A stretch of DNA of 64,000 nucleotides from Thauera sp. GDN1 (GTDB lineage: Bacteria > Pseudomonadota > Gammaproteobacteria > Burkholderiales > Rhodocyclaceae): positions 1,798,001-1,862,000 of the forward strand of contig NZ_CP097870.1 in the NCBI RefSeq assembly GCF_029223545.1. Direction: 5' to 3'. Made by a program: the position numbers and the translations under genes. The notes below the pieces were generated by a model. The model worked only from the letters and a program-made list of their open reading frames with translations. It made no database searches and was not told the DNA's origin. Position 1 is the stretch's first letter; the number at the start of each line of letters is the position of its first letter. Below are positions 17,123 to 27,497 of this stretch, piece by piece.

Positions 17123-17174
17123 CGCACCAAGACGGGTGGAACCGCGCCCACCCGCCTGCTAACAGCCTCCTCGA

Positions 17175-20100
17175 TCAGGCAATGTAGCCATTCGTCCAGG
17201 GGGCAGCCATCTCCTCAAAAATACCGACCAAGGTCAGCCCGCCGACATCCCCGCCACCGACACGGCTGTCAGTGCCGGACGTGTCAACCACCTGATACAA
17301 GTGCGACTTGTCCGTACTGGTGTCCGTCATGACGAGCATGAAACGGCCACTGGTGGCATTGAGATCCACAATACCGTCGCTGTCGATGGTCCTCAGCAGG
17401 GCATCCATCTGTTTGCCATCGAGCACGCTTCCAGTGTTAAACAACTCGTCGGCAAAGTCGGCAGTAAATTGGAAGACCCCAGCACCAGTGGCACTGGAGA
17501 TATTCAAACTCAGGCCAGCCAAGGGGTCCGCAGTTGCAGACACCACGTTGTAGTTGCCACTGGTCGTCACGAAGTCCGTGTCGTACACATCCTTGACACC
17601 GAAGTCCTTGAAGGTATCAAGGCCATCGCCCGACGCATAAGAGAAGGTGTCGTTACCAACGCCGCCAATCAAGACGTCATTACCTAGGCCGCCCACCAGC
17701 GTGTCATCACCTGCACCGCCGGCAATCGTATCGACCCCATCGCCGCCAGACAGCGAGTCGTTCGCCGCCAAACCCTGGATCAACTCAGCCGATGCAGTAC
17801 CGTCCAATGTATCGGCACCCGGGGTACCGTACAGCGTATTGGCCGGCGGCTTGAATTGCAGGGTCGCGTTTGCTGTTCCGCCCTCGGTGATACTCCAGCT
17901 CGATTCCTGCATGAACCCATCAAACACAAGTCCTTCGATGAACTCGACATTCAACGTGCTGTCGTTGTCATAAAGAATCAAAGTGTGAGACGTAGGCACA
18001 CTGGGGGGTGAGTACGGGGTACTGGTCACCGTGAAGATTCCCGTTAAGGAATCGTACGAACCGTAGTACACCTCGAACTGCCCGTGGTGCACTTCATTGT
18101 CACCAAAGCTCGAGAATGTCGGCGGAACCGGCAACTGCGTCACACCTGGTACGAAATCCGACACATAGGTGGCTCCCTTGAACCGGTTGCCCGCCGTGAT
18201 CGGGAAGTGAGTCTTATCAGGGTCAGTCACAGGGTTGCTGAACGGCGTCACCGTTGCGTCATCTGTCGGTGTGATGTCGTACGAAAGGCTTGACGTGTTG
18301 GGCGTCCCTCCGATCAGCGGGGTCGAAGGTACCTCTTTACGGAAGTTGTCCCAATCGATACCGCCCGAACCTACCTGGGTCACCAAGGCAACCACCTGGA
18401 TTTCCCTAGCACTATTCGCATCATCAACCACTGTGTTGTTGAAGATGCCCACCCAGTATTGGCTGGTATTCTCATCACCATCGATATTGGCTGCCTTGAC
18501 GCTGAACAGCATTTCCTCACCGTCTTTCAGAGAGGACAAATTAAATGCTGCATTCAACGCGGCGGCAATATCTTCGGTCAAACTGTCTCCGGCCGCTACG
18601 GCAGAGTTCTCGACGGCCAATACGCTGGCGGTGCTTGTGATAGTGACGTTGCCACCATTGGACCACACGCTTGAGCCATTCGTCCCATCCAGCTTGCGGC
18701 CGGCACCCGGCTTAAACTGGTTGAAGACCAGCACATCTCTCGCTGTTTCGACACCGGTAATGACATCGTATCCCGTGGTAGCTCCATAGGCGGGCGAATC
18801 AGCAGCCGTCTGGACGCCGTCCACCTCGCTGACCTGATAGACGACGTAATCCGACTCACCGCTGCTACCAATATCAAGCGAGATCTGATCGGCCCCTGCT
18901 CCGGAGACGATGGTATCCACGCCCAGGCCTGCCTTGATCGTGTCGTCGCCCGAACCGCCGCTGAGGCTGTCGTTTCCGTTACCGCCCTCTAGCGAATCGT
19001 TGCCATCGCCCCCAAGAAGCGTGTCATCACCTTCCTCGCCCTTCAGCGTATCGTTGTCCTCGCCTCCCTCGATGCGGTCGTCCCCGCCTCCGGCATAAAT
19101 AATGTCGTTGCCCCGGCCGCCGGCCAGCGTATCGTCCCCCACATCGTCAGTATCGGCGTCAATGTAGTCGTTTCCGTCACCACCGTCCGCGGTGACGCCA
19201 GCGCCAGCCGTGGTATTGGTCCAGAAGATTTTATCGTCACCATCACCGCCATAGATCGTGTCCTGGCCGCCACCGCCGTGGAGGGTGTCGTCACCGATCT
19301 CGCCCGCAATAAAGTCGTTGCCGGTTCCAGCGTTGATCGTGTCGTTGCCGGTTCCACCGTAGATGGTGTCGGCGTTCACGCCACCGGTAATGGTGTCGTT
19401 GCCGTCGAAGCCGTAATAGATGCCCGCTTGGACGGACGAGACGGAATGCAAAACGTTGCCGCCCGTAGTACCCAGCGACACCACCACTTCATCACCGTCC
19501 GCATTCAGAACCTTCGTCTGCGCACCCGGCACATCTTCCACCACCACGCGGTACGAAGTCTGCGTGGTCTGCTCCACCACCGTGAAGGTGGTCGGCGAAC
19601 CATTGTTGACCACCGAAGTGGGGTTGCCATTCTGGTCATTGAACAGTGTGGTCGGGTTGCCCGGCAACTTAAGGCTCGTATCGTCGGGGTCCGACGCCGT
19701 GATCGTGAAGCTGCTCGAGGTAGACGACACGTAACTGGTCAAACGCACATCGTTCGCACCCTTGATGGTGATGGTGATGTCCTGCGTATCGGTACCACCC
19801 TTGCTGTCATTGACCGTCACCGTGTAGGTGATGGCCAGCGACTCACCGTTCTTCAGGTAGTCGAAGGCGCCTGCGGCGGGGTTGAAGGTCCAGGTGAGGT
19901 TGTTCGCATCACTTGGGTTCGCGTTGATGCTGCCGCCGGTGAGCGAGAACATGCCCGCCAGCGCGGTGTTGTTCAGCGTACCCAGCGGACCCGACGTGAC
20001 GATGTCCGTGGCCGAATTGACCACCGAGGCCGTCACGGTGTCGGACAGATCGACATCCCTCACTGTCAGGGTGTCGGAAGCGAACAAGTCATCCGCGACC

Positions 20101-23100
20101 GAGGTGTCGGTCAGCGTTGCGGTGGCGAGATCGCCGGTTTCGAGGGAGATGATCGGCACGTCGTTCGTGCCATTGATCGTCACCACGATCGTCTGATCGA
20201 CATACGCACCCTTGTCGTCGGTCACCCGCGCCGTGTAGCTCTGCGTGACGGATGCGCCTTCCTTCAGCGCCTGTGTCGCCGGCAGCTCATTGCCCAGCGT
20301 GTAGGTCCACACACCGGTCGCGGCGTCGATGGCGATCGTGCCGTAGGTGGCCGAAGGCGTGCCCTCGATGCTCCAGGTCAGCACCGCATCCGCGTCCACA
20401 TCGGTCGCGCTCAGCGTGCCGCTCACGCTCACCGTGCCGGCCACGACGTCACCGTCGTCCTCGTTGCCCGCCTCGGTCACCGTGCCCACCAGATCCGTGG
20501 CCACGTTGGTCACCTCCGGCACGTCGTTCGTGCCGTTGATGGTCACCGTGATCGTCTGGTCCACAGACGCACCGAACTCGTCGGTCACACGTGCCGTGTA
20601 GGTCTGCGTGACGGACTCGCCCTCCTTCAGCGCCTGCGTCGCCGCCAGGTCGTTGTCCAGCGTGTAGGTCCACTCGCCAGTCGACGGATCGATGGCGATC
20701 GTGCCGTAGGTGCTCGACGGCGTGCCCTCGATGCTCCAGGTCAGCACCGCATCCGCGTCCACATCGGTCGCGCTCAGCGTGCCGCTCACGCTCACCGTGC
20801 CGGCCACGACGTCACCGTCGTCCTCGTTGCCCGCCTCGGTCACCGTGCCCACCAGATCCGTGGCCACGTTGGTCACCTCCGGCACGTCGTTCGTGCCGTT
20901 GATGGTCACCGTGATCGTCTGGTCCACAGACGCACCGAACTCGTCGGTCACACGTGCCGTGTAGGTCTGCGTGACGGACTCGCCCTCCTTCAGCGCCTGC
21001 GTCGCCGCCAGGTCGTTGTCCAGCGTGTAGGTCCACTCGCCAGTCGACGGATCGATGGCGATCGTGCCGTAGGTGCTCGACGGCGTGCCCTCGATGCTCC
21101 AGGTCAGCACCGCATCCGCGTCCACATCGGTCGCGCTCAGCGTGCCGCTCACGCTCACCGTGCCGGCCACGACGTCACCGTCGTCCTCGTTGCCCGCCTC
21201 GGTCACCGTGCCCACCAGATCCGTGGCCACGTTGGTCACCTCCGGCACGTCGTTCGTGCCGTTGATGGTCACCGTGATCGTCTGGTCCACAGACGCACCG
21301 AACTCGTCGGTCACACGTGCCGTGTAGGTCTGCGTGACGGACTCGCCCTCCTTCAGCGCCTGCGTCGCCGCCAGGTCGTTGTCCAGCGTGTAGGTCCACA
21401 CGCCGCTGGACGGATCGATGGCGATCGTGCCGTAGGTGGTCGAGGGCGTGCCCTCGATGCTCCAGGTCAGCACCGCATCCGCGTCCACATCGGTCGCGCT
21501 CAGCGTGCCGCTCACGCTCACCGTGCCGGCCACGACGTCACCGTCGTCCTCGTTGCCCGCCTCGGTCACCGTGCCCACCAGATCCGTGGCCACGTTGGTC
21601 ACCTCCGGCACGTCGTTCGTGCCGTTGATGGTCACCGTGATCGTCTGGTCCACAGACGCACCGAACTCGTCGGTCACACGTGCCGTGTAGGTCTGCGTGA
21701 CGGACTCGCCCTCCTTCAGCGCCTGCGTCGCCGCCAGGTCGTTGTCCAGCGTGTAGGTCCACTCGCCAGTCGACGGATCGATGGCGATCGTGCCGTAGGT
21801 GCTCGACGGCGTGCCCTCGATGCTCCAGGTCAGCACCGCATCCGCGTCCACATCGGTCGCGCTCAGCGTGCCGCTCACGCTCACCGTGCCGGCCACGACG
21901 TCACCGTCGTCCTCGTTGCCCGCCTCGGTCACCGTGCCCACCAGATCCGTGGCCACGTTGGTCACCTCCGGCACGTCGTTCGTGCCGTTGATGGTCACCG
22001 TGATCGTCTGGTCCACAGACGCACCGAACTCGTCGGTCACACGTGCCGTGTAGGTCTGCGTGACGGACTCGCCCTCCTTCAGCGCCTGCGTCGCCGCCAG
22101 GTCGTTGTCCAGCGTGTAGGTCCACTCGCCAGTCGACGGATCGATGGCGATCGTGCCGTAGGTGCTCGACGGCGTGCCCTCGATGCTCCAGGTCAGCACC
22201 GCATCCGCGTCCACATCGGTCGCGCTCAGCGTGCCGCTCACGCTCACCGTGCCGGCCACGACGTCACCGTCGTCCTCGTTGCCCGCCTCGGTCACCGTGC
22301 CCACCAGATCCGTGGCCACGTTGGTCACCTCCGGCACGTCGTTCGTGCCGTTGATGGTCACCGTGATCGTCTGGTCCACAGACGCACCGAACTCGTCGGT
22401 CACACGTGCCGTGTAGGTCTGCGTGACGGACTCGCCCTCCTTCAGCGCCTGCGTCGCCGCCAGGTCGTTGTCCAGCGTGTAGGTCCACACGCCGCTGGAC
22501 GGATCGATGGCGATCGTGCCGTAGGTGGTCGAGGGCGTGCCCTCGATGCTCCAGGTCAGCACCGCATCCGCGTCCACATCGGTCGCGCTCAGCGTGCCGC
22601 TCACGCTCACCGTGCCGGCCACGACGTCACCGTCGTCCTCGTTGCCCGCCTCGGTCACCGTGCCCACCAGATCCGTGGCCACGTTGGTCACCTCCGGCAC
22701 GTCGTTCGTGCCGTTGATGGTCACCGTGATCGTCTGGTCAGCATAGGCCCCGAACTCGTCGGTCACACGTGCCGTGTAGGTCTGCGTGACGGACTCGCCC
22801 TCCTTCAGCGCCTGCGTCGCCGCCAGGTCGTTGTCCAGCGTGTAGGTCCACTCGCCAGTCGACGGATCGATGGCGATCGTGCCGTAGGTGCTCGACGGCG
22901 TGCCCTCGATGCTCCAGGTCAGCACCGCATCCGCGTCCACATCGGTCGCGCTCAGCGTGCCGCTCACGCTCACCGTGCCGGCCACGACGTCACCGTCGTC
23001 CTCGTTGCCCGCCTCGGTCACCGTGCCCACCAGATCCGTGGCCACGTTGGTCACCTCCGGCACGTCGTTCGTGCCGTTGATGGTCACCGTGATCGTCTGG

Positions 23101-26100
23101 TCCACAGACGCACCGAACTCGTCGGTCACACGTGCCGTGTAGGTCTGCGTGACGGACTCGCCCTCCTTCAGCGCCTGCGTCGCCGCCAGGTCGTTGTCCA
23201 GCGTGTAGGTCCACTCGCCAGTCGACGGATCGATGGCGATCGTGCCGTAGGTGCTCGACGGCGTGCCCTCGATGCTCCAGGTCAGCACCGCATCCGCGTC
23301 CACATCGGTCGCGCTCAGCGTGCCGCTCACGCTCACCGTGCCGGCCACGACGTCACCGTCGTCCTCGTTGCCCGCCTCGGTCACCGTGCCCACCAGATCC
23401 GTGGCCACGTTGGTCACCTCCGGCACGTCGTTCGTGCCGTTGATGGTCACCGTGATCGTCTGGTCCACAGACGCACCGAACTCGTCGGTCACACGTGCCG
23501 TGTAGGTCTGCGTGACGGACTCGCCCTCCTTCAGCGCCTGCGTCGCCGCCAGGTCGTTGTCCAGCGTGTAGGTCCACTCGCCAGTCGACGGATCGATGGC
23601 GATCGTGCCGTAGGTGCTCGACGGCGTGCCCTCGATGCTCCAGGTCAGCACCGCATCCGCGTCCACATCGGTCGCGCTCAGCGTGCCGCTCACGCTCACC
23701 GTGCCGGCCACGACGTCACCGTCGTCCTCGTTGCCCGCCTCGGTCACCGTGCCCACCAGATCCGTGGCCACGTTGGTCACCTCCGGCACGTCGTTCGTGC
23801 CGTTGATGGTCACCGTGATCGTCTGGTCCACAGACGCACCGAACTCGTCGGTCACACGTGCCGTGTAGGTCTGCGTGACGGACTCGCCCTCCTTCAGCGC
23901 CTGCGTCGCCGCCAGGTCGTTGTCCAGCGTGTAGGTCCACTCGCCAGTCGACGGATCGATGGCGATCGTGCCGTAGGTGCTCGACGGCGTGCCCTCGATG
24001 CTCCAGGTCAGCACCGCATCCGCGTCCACATCGGTCGCGCTCAGCGTGCCGCTCACGCTCACCGTGCCGGCCACGACGTCACCGTCGTCCTCGTTGCCCG
24101 CCTCGGTCACCGTGCCCACCAGATCCGTGGCCACGTTGGTCACCTCCGGCACGTCGTTCGTGCCGTTGATGGTCACCGTGATCGTCTGGTCCACAGACGC
24201 ACCGAACTCGTCGGTCACACGTGCCGTGTAGGTCTGCGTGACGGACTCGCCCTCCTTCAGCGCCTGCGTCGCCGCCAGGTCGTTGTCCAGCGTGTAGGTC
24301 CACTCGCCAGTCGACGGATCGATGGCGATCGTGCCGTAGGTGCTCGACGGCGTGCCCTCGATGCTCCAGGTCAGCACCGCATCCGCGTCCACATCGGTCG
24401 CGCTCAGCGTGCCGCTCACGCTCACCGTGCCGGCCACGACGTCACCGTCGTCCTCGTTGCCCGCCTCGGTCACCGTGCCCACCAGATCCGTGGCCACGTT
24501 GGTCACCTCCGGCACGTCGTTCGTGCCGTTGATGGTCACCGTGATCGTCTGGTCCACAGACGCACCGAACTCGTCGGTCACACGTGCCGTGTAGGTCTGC
24601 GTGACGGACTCGCCCTCCTTCAGCGCCTGCGTCGCCGCCAGGTCGTTGTCCAGCGTGTAGGTCCACTCGCCAGTCGACGGATCGATGGCGATCGTGCCGT
24701 AGGTGGTCGAGGGCGTGCCCTCGATGCTCCAGCTCAGCACCGCACCAGCGTCCACGTCGGTCGCGCTCAGCGTGCCGCTGATGCTCGACGTGCCCGAAAC
24801 CACCGTGCCGTCGTCCAGGTGACCCGACTCGGTCACGCTGCCCAGCAGCGCCGCCGGCAAGTTGCCCACCACCGGCACGTCGTTCACCCCGACGATGTCG
24901 ATGGCCAGGGTCTCGATGCCGACCACGTCGGCGCCCACCGTCACCAGCAGGTTGAAGCTCTCGCTGTCGTTGGCGATACGGGCTTCGATCACCCCGCCGT
25001 TGGGAACGTACTCGTACGCACCCGTGTTGCTGTTCAGGTACAGCGTGCCGTAGGTGGCTGCCTTGCTGAGATCGAAGCCGGCACGGCTGCTATCAGCCCC
25101 GCCACCCGAGATCGAGTAAGCGGCCCCGCCAGGCGTCGCAGTGACCGTACCGATCACGCTGTTGAAAGTGTCAGGCGAGGCGGTGTCGGTCAGCGTCTCC
25201 GTCGTCACCGCCGACAACAACTCATTGCTGAACGGCGAGCCGTTGTTGGCCAGGAACTCGAAGATCTCCTGCGCGTTCTTGGGGGTGCCGCCGTCGCCGA
25301 TGGTCAGGCTCAGGCTGCTCTGGTCGCCGACACGGCTGAGCTTGAGCTGCTGACCCACCTGCTGCAGCCACGCCCCGAACGCCTGCTCAGGCGTCTCGCC
25401 CGGCGCAAGGTCGGTGATGACTATGGTGTGTGCGCTGTTGCCCACCAGCGTGATGGTGTCGAGCTCGAACAGCTGCGCCCGCGTCAGCTCGATCCGGGAG
25501 AACAGGACGAGGTTTTCCACGGAGGCATCGACGTCGACGTTGGTCAGGTCGGCCGAACCGAAGACGTACAGCGTATCGTTGCCGGCGCCGCCCACGATGC
25601 GCTCGCCGTCGGCTGCCTCGGATGCGAGGTTGGCCGCCCGAAGCTCTGCCACCGTGACAACGTCGGTCAAGCCCTGGGCGTCGATGGCTGCCTGCAGGGC
25701 CTCGTCGGTCCAGGTGCTGTACGAACCGCTGCCGAAGGCGCCCGCGAGGATCTCGCCGAGCACGACGAACTTGTCGTCGCCTTCACCACCGTAGAGGGTG
25801 TCGGCGTTGACACCCGCGCGGATGGTGTCGTTACCACCGAAGCCGTAGTAGATCGCGGCCTGGTTGGATTCGACCGGCCCCAGGGTGTTGCTCAACGCAG
25901 AGCCGATGGAGACCACCAGCTCATCGCCTTCTGAGTTCAACACGGCCGACTGCGCGCCGGCCGCGTCTTCCACCACCACGCGGTAGGCGGTCGGGGCAGA
26001 TTGGGACTTGACGGTGTAGGTGGTGTTCACGTTTCCGTCATTCACGAGCGAAGTGGCCGTACCGGGCGGGTTGTCGAACAAGGACGACGCATTGCCCGCC

Positions 26101-27314
26101 AGCGTCAGACGACCCACGTTGTCCTGGTCATCGGCAGAGATCGTGAAGGTGCCGTCATCCGATGTCACGAAGGTAGCGGTGGCCGCGTCGTTGGCACCGT
26201 TGATGGTGATGCTCACCGTCTTGGTCGTGCCGTCACCAGTCTCCACCGTCAGCGTGTCGGTCAGCGTGTCTCCGACATTGAGCGCCTGCACGCTGCTGTT
26301 GGTGTCGTCCAGCGTGTAGGTCCACGCGCCAGCCGCATCGATCACCAGCGCGCCGTAGCTGCCGGTGACCGTTTCGGCTTTCCACTTGTCATCGGCGTTA
26401 GCGAGGTCGTTATCGACATCGGTGTGGTCGAGGTCGCCGGTGGCGGTTGCCACGCCAGGCGTGGCGTTGAGAACCCCGCTCTTCTCGGTCACCGAGCCCG
26501 TGTCATCACCCGTGATCACCGGCGCGTCATTGGCGCCGTTGATCGTGATCTTTACCGTTTTTTCGGTGCCATCGGAGGTACGGACAACGACGCTATCCGT
26601 CAGCGTCTCGTCCGCATTCAGCGCTCGCACGGTGGCATCGGCGACGTCCAGCGTGTAGACCCACTTGCCGTCGGCGGTGATGGTCAGCGAGCCGTAGGCG
26701 CTCTTGAGCGTTCCGGCCTGCCAAACGTCGTCGGGACCATCGACGTCGGTGTGATCGAGATCGCCCGAGGCCTTAGCCCCGTCGTTGCCTCCGGTCACGG
26801 TGCCACTGGCGGTGCCAGTGATCACGGCCGCCACATTGGGGGCTGGCGAGCTGCTTCCGCCCCCGCCGCCGCCCGCAGCAGCGGCAATCCCGCCGAAGAG
26901 CAGCGACCCGAGCGCGACCTGGGCCGCCGAGAACCCCTCTCCTGAGCCAGCGCTCGACCCGCCGGCCGCCGCCTCACCGGCACCGGCATCCGCTTCGAGC
27001 AGGGTGCCGTCATCGGCATTCGCACCGCCTTCCTGCTGGGCCGTGGCGGCAGCTTCGTCGTCCTTTTCAGCCGCGGGTTTTTCTTCTTCCTCTTCGTCCT
27101 TCTTCTTCGCGGCCGGCTTGTCGGTGCGCTTGGTTTCGGGCGGCAGCGCCTTGTTGAAGCGCCTGAGCGCTTCTAGGTCAGCGCCTTCGATCTCGGAGGA
27201 CTCGGCGCCGGGTGCGCGTGCCAGCGTGAGGTCGCCGTTCGGCGTTGGCGTCAGGGCTTGCTTGGGGGCTGCGTTGGGCGCGGGCGCGGGCGCGGCGTTG
27301 GTGGTCGTGGTCAT
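17175..27314 (-). CDS. giant VCBS/RTX repeat adhesin, type I secretion substrate
   Basis: A 3379-residue surface or biofilm adhesin (LapA/BapA-like class). The N-terminus has a Lys/Glu-rich stretch (about 68-92) and a Gly/Ala hydrophobic segment, SLLFGGIAAAAGGGGGG, near 135-155, where a retention or LapG-like AAxG cleavage site could lie (inference). Two VCBS domains (about 160-375) lead to a module at about 383-508, a 260-residue spacer, a diverged VCBS unit, then twelve almost identical 121-residue VCBS units (about 929-2380). A second copy of the module (about 2531-2652) is followed by calcium-binding RTX nonapeptides (GGxGxDxUx) in two blocks and a C-terminal type I secretion signal region. 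ATG at 27314 follows GGAAG. Its exporter is encoded directly upstream on the same strand, though this gene has its own promoter region. Confidence 0.92.
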   Translation of the reverse strand: MTTTTNAAPAPAPNAAPKQALTPTPNGDLTLARAPGAESSEIEGADLEALRRFNKALPPETKRTDKPAAKKKDEEEEEKPAAEKDDEAAATAQQEGGANADDGTLLEADAGAGEAAAGGSSAGSGEGFSAAQVALGSLLFGGIAAAAGGGGGGSSSPAPNVAAVITGTASGTVTGGNDGAKASGDLDHTDVDGPDDVWQAGTLKSAYGSLTITADGKWVYTLDVADATVRALNADETLTDSVVVRTSDGTEKTVKITINGANDAPVITGDDTGSVTEKSGVLNATPGVATATGDLDHTDVDNDLANADDKWKAETVTGSYGALVIDAAGAWTYTLDDTNSSVQALNVGDTLTDTLTVETGDGTTKTVSITINGANDAATATFVTSDDGTFTISADDQDNVGRLTLAGNASSLFDNPPGTATSLVNDGNVNTTYTVKSQSAPTAYRVVVEDAAGAQSAVLNSEGDELVVSIGSALSNTLGPVESNQAAIYYGFGGNDTIRAGVNADTLYGGEGDDKFVVLGEILAGAFGSGSYSTWTDEALQAAIDAQGLTDVVTVAELRAANLASEAADGERIVGGAGNDTLYVFGSADLTNVDVDASVENLVLFSRIELTRAQLFELDTITLVGNSAHTIVITDLAPGETPEQAFGAWLQQVGQQLKLSRVGDQSSLSLTIGDGGTPKNAQEIFEFLANNGSPFSNELLSAVTTETLTDTASPDTFNSVIGTVTATPGGAAYSISGGGADSSRAGFDLSKAATYGTLYLNSNTGAYEYVPNGGVIEARIANDSESFNLLVTVGADVVGIETLAIDIVGVNDVPVVGNLPAALLGSVTESGHLDDGTVVSGTSSISGTLSATDVDAGAVLSWSIEGTPSTTYGTIAIDPSTGEWTYTLDNDLAATQALKEGESVTQTYTARVTDEFGASVDQTITVTINGTNDVPEVTNVATDLVGTVTEAGNEDDGDVVAGTVSVSGTLSATDVDADAVLTWSIEGTPSSTYGTIAIDPSTGEWTYTLDNDLAATQALKEGESVTQTYTARVTDEFGASVDQTITVTINGTNDVPEVTNVATDLVGTVTEAGNEDDGDVVAGTVSVSGTLSATDVDADAVLTWSIEGTPSSTYGTIAIDPSTGEWTYTLDNDLAATQALKEGESVTQTYTARVTDEFGASVDQTITVTINGTNDVPEVTNVATDLVGTVTEAGNEDDGDVVAGTVSVSGTLSATDVDADAVLTWSIEGTPSSTYGTIAIDPSTGEWTYTLDNDLAATQALKEGESVTQTYTARVTDEFGASVDQTITVTINGTNDVPEVTNVATDLVGTVTEAGNEDDGDVVAGTVSVSGTLSATDVDADAVLTWSIEGTPSSTYGTIAIDPSTGEWTYTLDNDLAATQALKEGESVTQTYTARVTDEFGASVDQTITVTINGTNDVPEVTNVATDLVGTVTEAGNEDDGDVVAGTVSVSGTLSATDVDADAVLTWSIEGTPSSTYGTIAIDPSTGEWTYTLDNDLAATQALKEGESVTQTYTARVTDEFGAYADQTITVTINGTNDVPEVTNVATDLVGTVTEAGNEDDGDVVAGTVSVSGTLSATDVDADAVLTWSIEGTPSTTYGTIAIDPSSGVWTYTLDNDLAATQALKEGESVTQTYTARVTDEFGASVDQTITVTINGTNDVPEVTNVATDLVGTVTEAGNEDDGDVVAGTVSVSGTLSATDVDADAVLTWSIEGTPSSTYGTIAIDPSTGEWTYTLDNDLAATQALKEGESVTQTYTARVTDEFGASVDQTITVTINGTNDVPEVTNVATDLVGTVTEAGNEDDGDVVAGTVSVSGTLSATDVDADAVLTWSIEGTPSSTYGTIAIDPSTGEWTYTLDNDLAATQALKEGESVTQTYTARVTDEFGASVDQTITVTINGTNDVPEVTNVATDLVGTVTEAGNEDDGDVVAGTVSVSGTLSATDVDADAVLTWSIEGTPSTTYGTIAIDPSSGVWTYTLDNDLAATQALKEGESVTQTYTARVTDEFGASVDQTITVTINGTNDVPEVTNVATDLVGTVTEAGNEDDGDVVAGTVSVSGTLSATDVDADAVLTWSIEGTPSSTYGTIAIDPSTGEWTYTLDNDLAATQALKEGESVTQTYTARVTDEFGASVDQTITVTINGTNDVPEVTNVATDLVGTVTEAGNEDDGDVVAGTVSVSGTLSATDVDADAVLTWSIEGTPSSTYGTIAIDPSTGEWTYTLDNDLAATQALKEGESVTQTYTARVTDEFGASVDQTITVTINGTNDVPEVTNVATDLVGTVTEAGNEDDGDVVAGTVSVSGTLSATDVDADAVLTWSIEGTPSATYGTIAIDAATGVWTYTLGNELPATQALKEGASVTQSYTARVTDDKGAYVDQTIVVTINGTNDVPIISLETGDLATATLTDTSVADDLFASDTLTVRDVDLSDTVTASVVNSATDIVTSGPLGTLNNTALAGMFSLTGGSINANPSDANNLTWTFNPAAGAFDYLKNGESLAITYTVTVNDSKGGTDTQDITITIKGANDVRLTSYVSSTSSSFTITASDPDDTSLKLPGNPTTLFNDQNGNPTSVVNNGSPTTFTVVEQTTQTSYRVVVEDVPGAQTKVLNADGDEVVVSLGTTGGNVLHSVSSVQAGIYYGFDGNDTITGGVNADTIYGGTGNDTINAGTGNDFIAGEIGDDTLHGGGGQDTIYGGDGDDKIFWTNTTAGAGVTADGGDGNDYIDADTDDVGDDTLAGGRGNDIIYAGGGDDRIEGGEDNDTLKGEEGDDTLLGGDGNDSLEGGNGNDSLSGGSGDDTIKAGLGVDTIVSGAGADQISLDIGSSGESDYVVYQVSEVDGVQTAADSPAYGATTGYDVITGVETARDVLVFNQFKPGAGRKLDGTNGSSVWSNGGNVTITSTASVLAVENSAVAAGDSLTEDIAAALNAAFNLSSLKDGEEMLFSVKAANIDGDENTSQYWVGIFNNTVVDDANSAREIQVVALVTQVGSGGIDWDNFRKEVPSTPLIGGTPNTSSLSYDITPTDDATVTPFSNPVTDPDKTHFPITAGNRFKGATYVSDFVPGVTQLPVPPTFSSFGDNEVHHGQFEVYYGSYDSLTGIFTVTSTPYSPPSVPTSHTLILYDNDSTLNVEFIEGLVFDGFMQESSWSITEGGTANATLQFKPPANTLYGTPGADTLDGTASAELIQGLAANDSLSGGDGVDTIAGGAGDDTLVGGLGNDVLIGGVGNDTFSYASGDGLDTFKDFGVKDVYDTDFVTTSGNYNVVSATADPLAGLSLNISSATGAGVFQFTADFADELFNTGSVLDGKQMDALLRTIDSDGIVDLNATSGRFMLVMTDTSTDKSHLYQVVDTSGTDSRVGGGDVGGLTLVGIFEEMAAPWTNGYIA
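20174..24530 (-). repeat. tandem array of twelve 363-bp VCBS-encoding repeats
   Basis: Twelve consecutive units repeat with an exact 363-bp period (121 codons). Most are base-for-base identical over long stretches. Two units (near 21400-21450 and 22490-22540) share a variant coding STTYG/SSGVW instead of SSTYG/STGEW and lie exactly three units (1089 bp) apart, pointing to duplication of a three-unit block. One unit carries AYADQ near 22740 in place of ASVDQ, and the unit nearest the C-terminus is diverged. A diverged partial relative precedes the array at about 24530-24890. Confidence 0.93.
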
Positions 27315-27382
27315 CGTGTCTTCCGTGTTCTATTGGGCGCTTCAGAGTCGGGTAATTGTTGTTAGTAAGTAACAATACCCCA

Positions 27383-27412
27383 ATGCTAGCCGCTGAACCG
27401 AATACGGTGCAA
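27383..27412 (-). promoter_or_regulatory. candidate sigma70 promoter of the adhesin gene
   Basis: On the minus strand TTGCAC (27407-27412) and TAGCAT (27383-27388) are 18 bases apart, 69 bases before the adhesin ATG. Further upstream (27451-27468) is a box, CCTCAAAGCATATTTACC in sense orientation, similar to one upstream of the tolC-like gene. Between promoter and ATG lies GGTAATTG-like sequence (27350-27360, plus-strand view). Confidence 0.45.
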
Positions 27413-27497
27413 GTGCGACAAATGGATAATCCAGCTCTGTGAAGAAACTAGGTAAATATGCTTTGAGGTTTTGTGAGATTGTGTGATTACTTGTCGG

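Larger units (their letters stand above)
16850..17174. other. intergenic region between adhesin and glycosyltransferase genes
   Basis: It contains a hairpin at 16995-17034 and the adhesin terminator at 17092-17122. Near 16922 there is a small palindrome, CCCCGAATTAGGGG. No gene is convincing here. The promoter of the minus-strand glycosyltransferase should lie in its left half. Confidence 0.5.

Noticed and set aside
20165..24720. Regularly spaced repeats considered as a CRISPR array
   Set aside because: The 363-bp period is a coding repeat of 121 codons with no short repeat/variable spacer structure.
19278..25934. A 2218-codon plus-strand open frame with a repeated Arg/His-rich protein
   Set aside because: It is the antisense of the adhesin repeats. 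Its repeats only mirror the 363-bp units, it has no domain or secretion features, and the minus-strand frame is a well-formed VCBS/RTX protein.
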